From Hyphomicrobium sp. (GTDB lineage: Bacteria > Pseudomonadota > Alphaproteobacteria > Rhizobiales > Hyphomicrobiaceae), in the NCBI GenBank assembly GCA_030148725.1, contig JASBSU010000038.1, positions 1 to 62,211 of the forward strand: 62,211 bases of DNA. The letters run 5' to 3'. The position numbers and the translations under genes were made by a program. Shown piece after piece: positions 34,371 to 42,349 of the stretch. The notes beneath the pieces were generated by a model. It did not search any database, was not told where the DNA came from, and saw only the letters and a list, made by a program, of their open reading frames with translations. Position 1 is the stretch's first letter. Each line of letters opens with the position of its first letter.

Positions 34371-36806
34371 TCAGTTGGAACTCAGCTTCGCCCCGCTCTT
34401 GCGCGCGGGCGGCGGTGCGGCCGTTTTCGCCTTCATCGCGGCAGGCTTCTTTCCCGTCGCTTCGGCTTCGAGGTCTGTCAGCAGCGCCTCCAGCAGCGGC
34501 ACTGCGACCTGCGCCGCGTGGAGGCTGCGCGCCCACGGATTACGCGCCGAGCCGGTGCCGACGACGACCACGTACGAATAGGCGGCGCCGTTCGCGAACT
34601 GCAACCCGCCGGCGATCCAAGCATCGACTGTCGCGTTGACGTCCTCCGTCACCTGCGTGCCGGTCTTGGCGAAGTGCAGCTTCAGGCCGGGATGCCGGTT
34701 TGCGCACCAGTGGGAGAGATCCTTCAGGGTACCCGTCGGCTTGCCGCCCGCCTCATAGCAAAGCGGCGCCTGCAGCAATCCGCGAACGAGTGGCCGCGCG
34801 CCGGCCCGGATGACCCGATCCGGGATGACACGTCCACGCGGGTCCGGCGCGGTCTCGTCCGTGCTTGTAAAATCGTACTGCTTGATCAGCGTCGGCTGTT
34901 GCAGCGGTGATCCTCCGCGGCCGATGAGGCTAGCGAGGACCACGCCAGCGAGGTGATGGACGCGCCGTGGGGCGGCTGCAACCTGGCCAAGGACCACCGC
35001 AGTCGAAGGTGGCGTCCCGCTGCCGTCGGCGTTCGTCGGTGGCATCGTGAAGCCGAGTTGGTCGATCAGCCGCTTCATGCGCGCCTGCCCCACCTGCGCG
35101 GTACGTGTCATCAGCGGATCGTTGAGCGAGCACGCGAACGCCGTCAGCGCTCGGCGCCCATGCTGCTGATCCCCGCGCGCGCAGGTGTCGAGGCCCTGCG
35201 CCGGTGCATGCGCGTCGGAATAGACCGATTGCGGCGTATCTCGCAGAGTGTTGGCGATGGCGATCGCGGCGATGATCTTGCCCGTCGAGGCAACCATCCG
35301 GCTTTCGCGCGCGGCGTCATAGAAACCGGTCGTCGTCTCCCGCGCGAAGGGCGATCCAAAATAGGCGGCGTTCTCGCCCTGCTCGAAGTACCGCACGATC
35401 TGGCCATTCGCATTGGCCGCGGCGACGATCACGCCCGGGCTGTGCCGGTCCTCGGAGATCTGGGCTGGATCGAGCGTATACCCGCTGTCGATCTTATCGG
35501 CATACCGCGCGTTGATGTCCGACAGCTTATCCCGCGTCGTCGCGGCGAAGGCGAGGTTCCGTGCCGCGTCGAACGTCGTCGTCACGCCGCGCACGTGATC
35601 GCGCCACGCAAAGCCGTAGTGTTCTTTCATTTCTTCGCGGATGCCGTAGCGCGCCGCCGGCATCAGGGCGTTGGCGCGTACCACCGGGTTCGCCTGCGCC
35701 GGCAGCGCCAGCCCGGGCGCGTACTTGTCGAGCGCCTCCTGCAGTCGCGGCTTGATCTTCGGATCGGGAGGGCCGGCGGCCATCGTGACGAGCTCGAACA
35801 GCACTTCCTTCAGCTGCGCCTCGTCCTTGATGAGCTTCTCCGCGCACGTGCGCGCCCGCACCTCCGTGAGATACCGCCAGCGATCGAGCCGCACCGCGTT
35901 GAGCCGCTCGCTTCCCTCCAGCAGGATGATTGGGCGGTTCACTGCCGACGCCAGCACATACTGCTGGGCAACCGAGAGGTCCGCCGCCTCCTTGCCGAAC
36001 ACGATGCGGCTCGTCAGCTCGATGCCGTGCAGCGGTGATCCGCCCGTGCGCTGCGCCAGCCACAGGTGATCGGCCGCCCATTGCTTCAGCGCCCGGTTGT
36101 CGCCGCCCTCCGTAAGCTCACGATAAACGACCGGCGCCAGCCACCACTCGCCGAGCTTCCGCTTCAGTTTGACGAACGCACCCTCGTGCAGCCCGGGCGG
36201 CGTTTTGTAGATGACGCGTACGAACTGCATGGCGAGCGTCGAGCCGCCGACGCCCAGCGACAGGCGCTTGGAAGCGATCGAGCGCTTGACGGTCGAGAAC
36301 GGGATCTTGAGCACCCCCGGCAGGTCGATGCCGTAGGGGTTGAGAATGCCGCCGAGGTTGCGATCCTCGTGATAGACGAGGCATTGCCAATACTGCTCTG
36401 GCACCTCGCGCGCCGGGATCGACTTGTGGTCGGGGTTCGCGATGTAGTCGCCGAGGTCGATCGCCTCGCTCGAGTAGTTGACGTCGCGCAGGCTGTCGAG
36501 ACGCGGATCGAAGGTGCCGACGAAGCTGCCGCGCACATCGTAGATCGCCGTCGCGAGCCAGCGCTCAGCGTCGTAGTGCAGCCTGTCGCCGAGCGTGTAA
36601 TGCCCGATGAATCCGCGGACGGGCGCAAAGACGTAGACGAGAAGGAGAGCAAGAGCGCAATACGCGATGCCGGCGCCAGCGATATGGCGCAATGGTCCCA
36701 GCCGCGGATTGAAGGCGACGCGGTCGAGGAGCAGCTGCAGGATGCGGAACGGCAGCAGCAATAAAAGCTCGAGCGCCCGCAACAGCACGCGAAAAATGAC
36801 GAGCAT
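34371..36806 (-). CDS. Divergent class A penicillin-binding protein (GT51 plus transpeptidase)
   Basis: The 811-residue product has an N-terminal membrane region with two hydrophobic stretches (4-32 and about 43-68). A GT51 domain follows (motif 1 HEDRNL at Glu147; motif 2 GGSTLAMQ), then a transpeptidase with SxxK at Ser507/Lys510 (ASTGK), SLN at Ser560/Asn562 and KTG at Lys714. All transpeptidase motifs are intact. GT motif 1 departs from the usual EDxxFxxHxG(I/V)D: Leu replaces Phe, and the His position is shifted or replaced (LGGILNPYGID). The C-terminus is Lys/Ala/Pro-rich. It is not PbpC or Pbp1A by length or motifs. The start lacks a strong ribosome-binding site. Confidence 0.85.
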   Translation of the reverse strand: MLVIFRVLLRALELLLLLPFRILQLLLDRVAFNPRLGPLRHIAGAGIAYCALALLLVYVFAPVRGFIGHYTLGDRLHYDAERWLATAIYDVRGSFVGTFDPRLDSLRDVNYSSEAIDLGDYIANPDHKSIPAREVPEQYWQCLVYHEDRNLGGILNPYGIDLPGVLKIPFSTVKRSIASKRLSLGVGGSTLAMQFVRVIYKTPPGLHEGAFVKLKRKLGEWWLAPVVYRELTEGGDNRALKQWAADHLWLAQRTGGSPLHGIELTSRIVFGKEAADLSVAQQYVLASAVNRPIILLEGSERLNAVRLDRWRYLTEVRARTCAEKLIKDEAQLKEVLFELVTMAAGPPDPKIKPRLQEALDKYAPGLALPAQANPVVRANALMPAARYGIREEMKEHYGFAWRDHVRGVTTTFDAARNLAFAATTRDKLSDINARYADKIDSGYTLDPAQISEDRHSPGVIVAAANANGQIVRYFEQGENAAYFGSPFARETTTGFYDAARESRMVASTGKIIAAIAIANTLRDTPQSVYSDAHAPAQGLDTCARGDQQHGRRALTAFACSLNDPLMTRTAQVGQARMKRLIDQLGFTMPPTNADGSGTPPSTAVVLGQVAAAPRRVHHLAGVVLASLIGRGGSPLQQPTLIKQYDFTSTDETAPDPRGRVIPDRVIRAGARPLVRGLLQAPLCYEAGGKPTGTLKDLSHWCANRHPGLKLHFAKTGTQVTEDVNATVDAWIAGGLQFANGAAYSYVVVVGTGSARNPWARSLHAAQVAVPLLEALLTDLEAEATGKKPAAMKAKTAAPPPARKSGAKLSSN

Positions 36807-36934
36807 TGACTGTCGCTCGCAGGAACACGAGCGCCAACGCGCCCGACACGAGCGATCACTAGCCAGCGTTTATGGCGATATTGGCCCTGCGCGATGGCGC
36901 AATGTCGAACGCGCCACGTCTCGGCAAGCCAAGG

Positions 36935-36974
36935 TGTCAAAACGCCAGACTGTCAAAATCACCATGCTGTCAAA
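36935..36974. repeat. Three phased TGTCAAA repeats upstream of the divergent PBP gene
   Basis: TGTCAAA occurs at 36935-36941, 36951-36957 and 36968-36974, with 16- and 17-base steps. Read on the minus strand, the direction of the PBP gene 130 bases away, each is TTTGACA, close to a -35 box. They may be tandem operators or stacked -35 elements. The last copy overlaps the end of the possible microprotein ORF. Confidence 0.7.
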
Positions 36975-37062
36975 GCGTGTGCAGCAACATGAAAAGTCCA
37001 ACCCCAACAGCCGGACCTAATACCGTTGCTGCCACCAGCATGACAAAAGACTTCGCAACCAT
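36970..37062 (-). CDS. Possible 30-residue single-span membrane microprotein
   Basis: An uninterrupted short ORF with ATG at 37062 and TGA at 36972-36970 encodes 30 residues, beginning MVAKSFVMLVAATVLG and ending GLFMLLHTL. One basic residue is followed by an almost wholly apolar stretch with glycines spaced for helix packing (GPAVGVG). A weak GGGGTAG lies upstream. It is on the same strand as the flanking genes. Coding is supported only by the clean hydrophobic pattern, and chance cannot be excluded in 93 bases. Confidence 0.35.
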   Translation of the reverse strand: MVAKSFVMLVAATVLGPAVGVGLFMLLHTL

Positions 37063-37126
37063 AACACTACCCCGCACGCACGCCGTCTACGCCGCGATCG
37101 ACGCTCATCGAACAAGTCCGCCTCGC

Positions 37127-37300
37127 CACCGGAGACCCCCTTAAAATTTCCGGTGACTTGGCGAATTTACATCAGAAGAAAGTTGTTGACACGCCCTGTT
37201 TACAGGGGAAACGGCGGATAGTTTCGCAATTGCGAAAAACGCAGCCCTGACAACTCGATTGCGCGTGCGTTTGCGTGCTCAAAAAATTGAGCAGCGCAAA
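37127..37300. promoter_or_regulatory. Palindrome-dense intergenic region between ATPase and PBP genes
   Basis: The gap between 36807 and 37402 has no conventional gene. Within 174 bases lie four inverted repeats. CACCGGA/TCCGGTG is at 37127-37133 and 37149-37155. CCCTGTTTACAGGG is at 37194-37207. TTTCGCAATTGCGAAA, a perfect 16-base palindrome, is at 37222-37237. A hairpin TTTGCG-T-GCTCAA-AAAA-TTGAGC-AG-CGCAAA is at 37270-37300. The last is 103 bases past the ATPase stop and could end that transcript. The others look like protein-binding sites or promoters for the unit downstream. The stretch is less GC-rich than its surroundings. Confidence 0.7.
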
Positions 37301-37402
37301 TGCGTTAGCTGATCCTCTAGTGGAGTGGGTGCAGGGCGCCCAAACAATCGCGCGCACCGAGTCCCTTGCGCAAGCAACCTGTGGATGGGTTGCTCTTGTG
37401 CA

Positions 37403-40400
37403 TCATCCGCGCTTCGCAGTGTGCGTAGAAGCCCCGCGCGACGGCCCGTCGAACAGGCGCAGCTGACGCTCGTCCTGCCCCTTCGTCTCGCGCGAAAGCT
37501 GCTCGATCCGATCGAACGGAACCTGCTCCGCCATGATGAGCGAACGCTGCGCCTTCATCGGACGCACGAGGCCTTCCTGCACGAGGTGGAACTCGCCGAC
37601 CGTCTGGCCAGGAAGCACCGCCGCCGGCTCCAGGCCGGACTCGCTCTGGAACGCCGCCTTGAGCTTGCGAAGCGCCGTATCCTCGCGCACGCGGCCGATG
37701 AACCAGCTCGTGATCTGATCGCGGCTCTTGTAGTCGAGATCGCCGGGCGACTGCGTCGCGAGCATGATGCCGAGCCCCGCCGAACGCGCACGCTTCAAAA
37801 GGCTCTGCAGCGGCTCCGCAGTCGCGGGCTTGGAGTTCGCCGGAATGTAGAGGTCGGCCTCGTCGAACATGACGACGGCCTGCAACTCGTCGTTCGGGTT
37901 CCGCTGGCAGAACCGCAGGGCCTCCGAAAGGAACTGCGACACCCAGAATAGGATGTTCTCGTTGTCGCCGAGGAAGCCGGTGTAGATGATCGACAGCCGC
38001 GTACGCCCCTCGCGCGCATATTGGCCGAGGCCGAGGAAAGCCTCCATGCTGAGCGGCTCGCCGCCGCCCTCGAACAGAGCCGAGTTGCGGTGCCGGAGAC
38101 TGTCGAGCTGCGCAACGAGGTCACGGCGAATCTTGCCGGACGGGTCCATGCGCTGCGTGAGATCCGAAAGCTCCGGATCCTCGTCTTCCAGCAGGTGAAT
38201 AAGGTCGGTGAGAGTGACCTCGCGGCTGTGACGCGAGCCGAGAATGCGCAGCGCAACCGACAGCGTGCCCCACTGCTTCTGGTGGGTCGCCGAATGCTTC
38301 AGATGCAGCATGTCGCCGAGCGCCGCTGCAGAAAGGTTGGCGAGCAGCTGCTGCTCGTGCTCCGGCAATTCGTTGATGCCGTTGGGAAGCAGCGTGATCG
38401 AGATCGGACGCCCCGAGGCGCGCCCAGGCGTGAAGACGGCGACGTCGATGGCGTCGGCAAGCTTTTCGCGCTCGCCGCGACGCTCCGAGAAGCCCTCGTC
38501 GTTGTCGCGCCAAACGTCCGGATTGGCGTAGCTGCAAAGATCGCCCTTACGGTCGATCAGCACCGCCGGAATACCTCGTAGCAGAAGCTGCTCGATGAGG
38601 CTCAACGCCAGCGTGGTCTTACCGGAGCCTGAGCCACCGAGCACCGCTGCGTGGCGCTTGAGGACGTCCTTGTTGAGCGTGACCGGTCGCGCACCCTGAC
38701 GGATCTGGCGGCCGGCAAAGATGCTCGATCCCGAAGCATTCTCGTCGAGAATGACCGACAACGGCAGCTCTTCCTCTTCGGTGGTCGCAGTTTCGGCATT
38801 GTCGCCCGCTTCAACCGGAGCGCTGGCGGCCTCATCGAGCGCGCCCATCAGGCTGCGCGAGCGATTGGCCTTCGACCCGTTGGCGGCAGCTTCAGCCTCG
38901 GCCGCAGCCGACTTCGGCAGCGCCCGTCCGAGCAGATCGAGCCGCAGGAGCTGAATGATGCTGGGCAGGTTCGAGAGCAGCTTGGCATTGCTGAGCCAGC
39001 CCATGAAGCCTGGGTCCTGGCGGTGGTGCGTGTGGAACTCGCGCACCATCATCATGCGCTCCCACTCGGCCAGCGGCACGATGAGCGCCCGCCCGCCGTT
39101 CTCGCGGAATTTGCGGAACGCCGTCGCAGTCTGGTTCTTGCGGTTCGGCGGATAGTCGGACGCACGCAGCATGAAGCACTGCTTTTCGCCCATGTTGGCG
39201 AGAACGCGGTCGAGCTGCCGCTTCAGGCCGCCGCCCTGCGTCGGCTTGTTGCAGATGAAGACGCGCCCGTCGGTCGTCAGGCCGCCCTGGTGCCGCAGCG
39301 TGAAGTCGATGGCGCCGAGATCGTCTCCGAGCTCCAGACGCTCCGAGCTGAGCAGGATCGTTCCCGCCCATTCTTCTTTGGCGAGGACCAGTGCGCCGGA
39401 CAGCACATCAAGTAGTTCGCGCTCGTCGGACGGAATTTCCGCCTCGGACGCGTTCTGAAAGCGCTCCCAGGCTTCGCGGTAATCGACGCTCGGCATCGCC
39501 GGCGTCTTGTCTCCGTCCTCGGCAAGGCCGAGACCGAGCGCCGCCGCGAGCCGCGAAATGAACCCGCCGCCGCCGCCCTTGTCCGCCTCGGCTTCGTCCT
39601 CGTCAGGCTCTTCACCCTCGGGACCGGTCTTGGAACGCAAGCGGCTGTGGGCATGCTCGAGCAGCCGGCGGGTCGAAAGCCCGGAGAACTCCTCGTAGAA
39701 CTGCGGTCCGAAATAGGCGGACGGATCGGAATAGCCGGCGCCCGTCTCGCTGGTCTCGGCGATGTGCTGCAGCCGCTTCGCAATGATCAGGCGCGCCTCT
39801 TCCGGCGTGCGCGATTCGAGCAGCGCTACCGGGCCCGCTTTCTCGATGCGGTCGATGTAGGACTGCGCCAGCACGCCGCGCACCTGGCCGTAGAAATCTT
39901 CCAGGCACGAGATGATCAGAATGGCGTTGGGGACGCGGTTGGCGATCTGGATGAGGTCGCGCACCGCGCGCTGGAAGCGCTCCTCGGCGTCGGAGAAGAA
40001 CCGCAGGTCCTCCACCTGATCGACGCAGAATACGAGCGCCGCGCTGTCGACGGTCCACATCAGCGCACCGAGCGCGGCAATGATTTCGAAGGCGCGATCT
40101 TCACCATCGTTCGGATCGAGTGCGGCGACGGCCTGATGCGCAAGCTCGGTGAGCGGGCGGCCGTGCAGGTATTGGCGCACGCGCTGATCGATGCGCGGAT
40201 CCCGGCGCTCCAGATAGAGCAGCGCCCGCACGACGTTGATGTCGAGCTCGCGCGAGGCGTACTTCGGCGCCGCGACGACATCGTCGGCAATCTTGAGAAC
40301 GAGCTTCGCGAGCTTTGCCTCATCGAGGTTGGCTTCTCGCAGGTTTGCCAGATCCTTGGCGTCGACGGCGGCATCGGCCACCATGCGCCCGGTAAGGCGC

Positions 40401-40807
40401 TGCAGGGCAGTCTCGCCCGAGGAATCCGGATCGTACGTCTTCTCCAGCGAATGCACGAGCCGCCGCAGGTAATAGTCTGCGTAGTTGGCGACGTCCGGCG
40501 TCATCTGCGCATAGCCGAAATAGGCCGTGCCGTCGCGATGTGCCGACGTGCGCAGGGCACGCAAGAGGTGGGTCTTTCCGGCGCCGGATTGTCCATGGAA
40601 CAGCAGGATACGATCCTGCGTGCCAGGGCCGCGCCCGGACGTGATGCTCGTCAGGAGGTCGGAGAATTTGCGCCGCGCCTTGGCGTGCACTTCCGCGACG
40701 TCGACCGGATCGGCGCGCCAGATATCGTCTTCCCAGGTGATCGATTGCTCGAACGCCGAGAAGAGTCGGTCCGGAGCCGGTTGCGGAGAAGCTTCTTTAA
40801 GCTGCAT
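37403..40807 (-). CDS. Dual P-loop ATPase: AAA/ORC-like domain fused to HerA/FtsK-like domain
   Basis: The 1134-residue product has two nucleotide-binding units. The first (about 15-400) has Walker A GQSGAGKTHLL (Lys78) and Walker B LVFCVDQVED (Asp263), as in ORC/STAND-like AAA ATPases. A charged linker with an acidic and glycine run follows near 400-430. The second (about 690-1110) has Walker A GGSGSGKTTLAL (Lys730), Walker B VVMFDEADLYIP (Asp982, Glu983) and GIMLATQSPGDLD, as in HerA/VirB4/FtsK motors (DUF87). It lies 21 bases after the winged-helix-like gene, with GAGGGG before the start. No nuclease is adjacent. Function unknown; DNA translocation or defence is possible. Confidence 0.85.
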   Translation of the reverse strand: MQLKEASPQPAPDRLFSAFEQSITWEDDIWRADPVDVAEVHAKARRKFSDLLTSITSGRGPGTQDRILLFHGQSGAGKTHLLRALRTSAHRDGTAYFGYAQMTPDVANYADYYLRRLVHSLEKTYDPDSSGETALQRLTGRMVADAAVDAKDLANLREANLDEAKLAKLVLKIADDVVAAPKYASRELDINVVRALLYLERRDPRIDQRVRQYLHGRPLTELAHQAVAALDPNDGEDRAFEIIAALGALMWTVDSAALVFCVDQVEDLRFFSDAEERFQRAVRDLIQIANRVPNAILIISCLEDFYGQVRGVLAQSYIDRIEKAGPVALLESRTPEEARLIIAKRLQHIAETSETGAGYSDPSAYFGPQFYEEFSGLSTRRLLEHAHSRLRSKTGPEGEEPDEDEAEADKGGGGGFISRLAAALGLGLAEDGDKTPAMPSVDYREAWERFQNASEAEIPSDERELLDVLSGALVLAKEEWAGTILLSSERLELGDDLGAIDFTLRHQGGLTTDGRVFICNKPTQGGGLKRQLDRVLANMGEKQCFMLRASDYPPNRKNQTATAFRKFRENGGRALIVPLAEWERMMMVREFHTHHRQDPGFMGWLSNAKLLSNLPSIIQLLRLDLLGRALPKSAAAEAEAAANGSKANRSRSLMGALDEAASAPVEAGDNAETATTEEEELPLSVILDENASGSSIFAGRQIRQGARPVTLNKDVLKRHAAVLGGSGSGKTTLALSLIEQLLLRGIPAVLIDRKGDLCSYANPDVWRDNDEGFSERRGEREKLADAIDVAVFTPGRASGRPISITLLPNGINELPEHEQQLLANLSAAALGDMLHLKHSATHQKQWGTLSVALRILGSRHSREVTLTDLIHLLEDEDPELSDLTQRMDPSGKIRRDLVAQLDSLRHRNSALFEGGGEPLSMEAFLGLGQYAREGRTRLSIIYTGFLGDNENILFWVSQFLSEALRFCQRNPNDELQAVVMFDEADLYIPANSKPATAEPLQSLLKRARSAGLGIMLATQSPGDLDYKSRDQITSWFIGRVREDTALRKLKAAFQSESGLEPAAVLPGQTVGEFHLVQEGLVRPMKAQRSLIMAEQVPFDRIEQLSRETKGQDERQLRLFDGPSRGASTHTAKRG

Positions 40808-40828
40808 CAGTCGATGCCCCTCGACGTC

Positions 40829-41962
40829 TCAGTCTTCGACGCGCACATAGTGCCAAACGGTATTCTTGTAGAGGATCGCGGACTCCTCGAATTCTTTGAT
40901 GTTTTGTTTGTTTTTTAGATCGGCGCCAGCCAGCACCAATTGCCCCGCGCGGTGCGCGCCGGCCAGCATGTCTTTGAATTCGATCTCGGAAAGACCCCAT
41001 TCGGGGTGCGAGGTGCGAATCGCGTCCCACACCCGAGAGATAAACGCCTTGCGCGCCCCTGGCCAGCCCTCGGCATTGCCGCGTGCCGCATTGAGCACAC
41101 CGGCAGAAAATTGCGAGAGTCCAGGGCGCTGCTGCGCCGCTTCCACTTGCGGTGTGAGCGCGACCACTGGCGCCGGAATTGATTCGGTCGCCTTCCGCAA
41201 GGCAACTCTTGGACTTATCGGCGCCGTTGCTGGTGTATCCGCACCTGCAAGCTTGCGCAGTATCGCCAGGCGCAGGCTGTCACCATCCAGGCGGGCAACG
41301 CCGGTCTGGTCGGTGCACAACGCGCTGATCAGGCGCACGTCGGTCGGTAGCTCACGTGGCTTTGCGAGAAGCTGGCCAGCTAGAACACGCCCGGCCTTGG
41401 CCGACAGCGCCGCGCCTTTCTCAAGTCCTTCCTTGACGTTATCGCCGAAGGCGCGCTCCAGAGCGACGAGCGCCAGCGCGGCCCGCAGCTTCGACGGCGA
41501 AAGCGCCTGCCGAACCGAAAGTCCGAATGCGTGCTGCACCAGCAGTGCGGAAAGTCCGTCCACCCGCGACAAGGCACTGCGCAACGCCGGCTTGCTGGCG
41601 TCGACGCCGAGCCCCTTCGCCACCAGCCAGATATCGCGCTGGTCGGACCATGTCCGTGTGTGCGCGTGCTTCTCGCCAAAATAGCTCGCCACCATCGTCT
41701 CGCCGATCTCGGAGAGGCGAAGCCGGCCGCGCTGCTCACGCAGGATGCCGGCAACCATCAGTCGCGCCAACGTCGTATCCGCCGTGGTGCGCCACTGGGT
41801 GGCAGACAGCTTAGGCGTCGCGATGGAATTGAGGTCTCGCACGATCTGTGCGCGCGTGGCCCCGCCCGCGCAGGCAACGCGCGCAAGAATGATGTCGTCG
41901 AGGCTGGTATGCGATGCGCCGCTCAGCGGCAGCGCCCCGGCGCTCCTGCTCATGGCTGACAT
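40829..41962 (-). CDS. Winged-helix-like partner protein of the dual ATPase
   Basis: I do not recognise this 377-residue family. The N-terminal 90 residues read as a winged helix: DDIILARVACAGGATRAQIV, then TLARLMVAGILREQRGRLRLS as recognition helix and wing, followed by EIGETMVASYFG. A mostly helical middle follows, then a linker rich in Pro and Ala (about 240-275). A second small domain (about 290-377) also suggests a winged helix: RKAFISRVWDAIRTSH, IEFKDMLAGAHRAGQLVLA and a final ILYKNTVWHYVRVED. GAGGAG stands before the ATG. The 21-base gap to the ATPase gene shows that the two work together, probably as DNA or regulator and motor. Confidence 0.78.
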   Translation of the reverse strand: MSAMSRSAGALPLSGASHTSLDDIILARVACAGGATRAQIVRDLNSIATPKLSATQWRTTADTTLARLMVAGILREQRGRLRLSEIGETMVASYFGEKHAHTRTWSDQRDIWLVAKGLGVDASKPALRSALSRVDGLSALLVQHAFGLSVRQALSPSKLRAALALVALERAFGDNVKEGLEKGAALSAKAGRVLAGQLLAKPRELPTDVRLISALCTDQTGVARLDGDSLRLAILRKLAGADTPATAPISPRVALRKATESIPAPVVALTPQVEAAQQRPGLSQFSAGVLNAARGNAEGWPGARKAFISRVWDAIRTSHPEWGLSEIEFKDMLAGAHRAGQLVLAGADLKNKQNIKEFEESAILYKNTVWHYVRVED

Positions 41963-42277
41963 GCAACGCGTCTCCTCATGCCGTTAGCATGGCCACACGC
42001 GCGAATCAGCGGCCGCTCGCGACGAATTGTGTGAGAGATTGTCGTGGCTTCAAGAGGGCGAGGCGCGAAAGGGAGGGACGGTTGCATGCGCTCCCCAAGT
42101 TTTCGATCGGACGCCCGGCTTTCGCCCCACATGGGTCAAATTGCCAACAACATATTAACGCGTGATCGCACCGGTGCTTGACCGTGCCGTCGACGCAACC
42201 AGGGGGAATGCCACGCGAATATGCGATTGAGCCGGAGGGCGGCTCGCATTCGAACGTGTGGTTACAACCCATTAGCA

Positions 42278-42292
42278 TTAACGGCGAGTTAA
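42278..42292. promoter_or_regulatory. CtrA full-site box (TTAA-N7-TTAA)
   Basis: TTAA (42278-42281), seven bases, TTAA (42289-42292) is an exact match to the CtrA consensus of alphaproteobacteria. It sits 57 bases before the CAP-domain lipoprotein ATG, where it could overlap the -35 region of a CtrA-activated promoter. The rest of the 387-base divergent gap (41963-42349) has no further recognised element. Confidence 0.7.
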
Positions 42293-42349
42293 CGGGTTTA
42301 CGCGATGATCAACCGTTGTACCGCATCCATCCACGCGGGAGTGGCCTGT

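Noticed and set aside
37186-37214. A TTGACA on the plus strand as a promoter for a small RNA.
   Set aside because: No -10 sequence lies at 16-18 bases, and nothing recognisable follows on the plus strand.
37172-37357. A 61-codon minus-strand frame in the palindrome region.
   Set aside because: Composition is random-like, no ribosome-binding site is seen, and it crosses three inverted repeats. The region is better explained as regulatory.
39647-40918. A 423-codon plus-strand frame.
   Set aside because: It is antisense to the dual ATPase gene, which has two full sets of P-loop motifs; no motif was seen in the reverse product.
31577-42000. A defence island with toxin, nuclease or restriction genes.
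   Set aside because: No nuclease, methyltransferase, toxin or integrase motif was found among these genes; only the HerA-like domain recalls defence systems.
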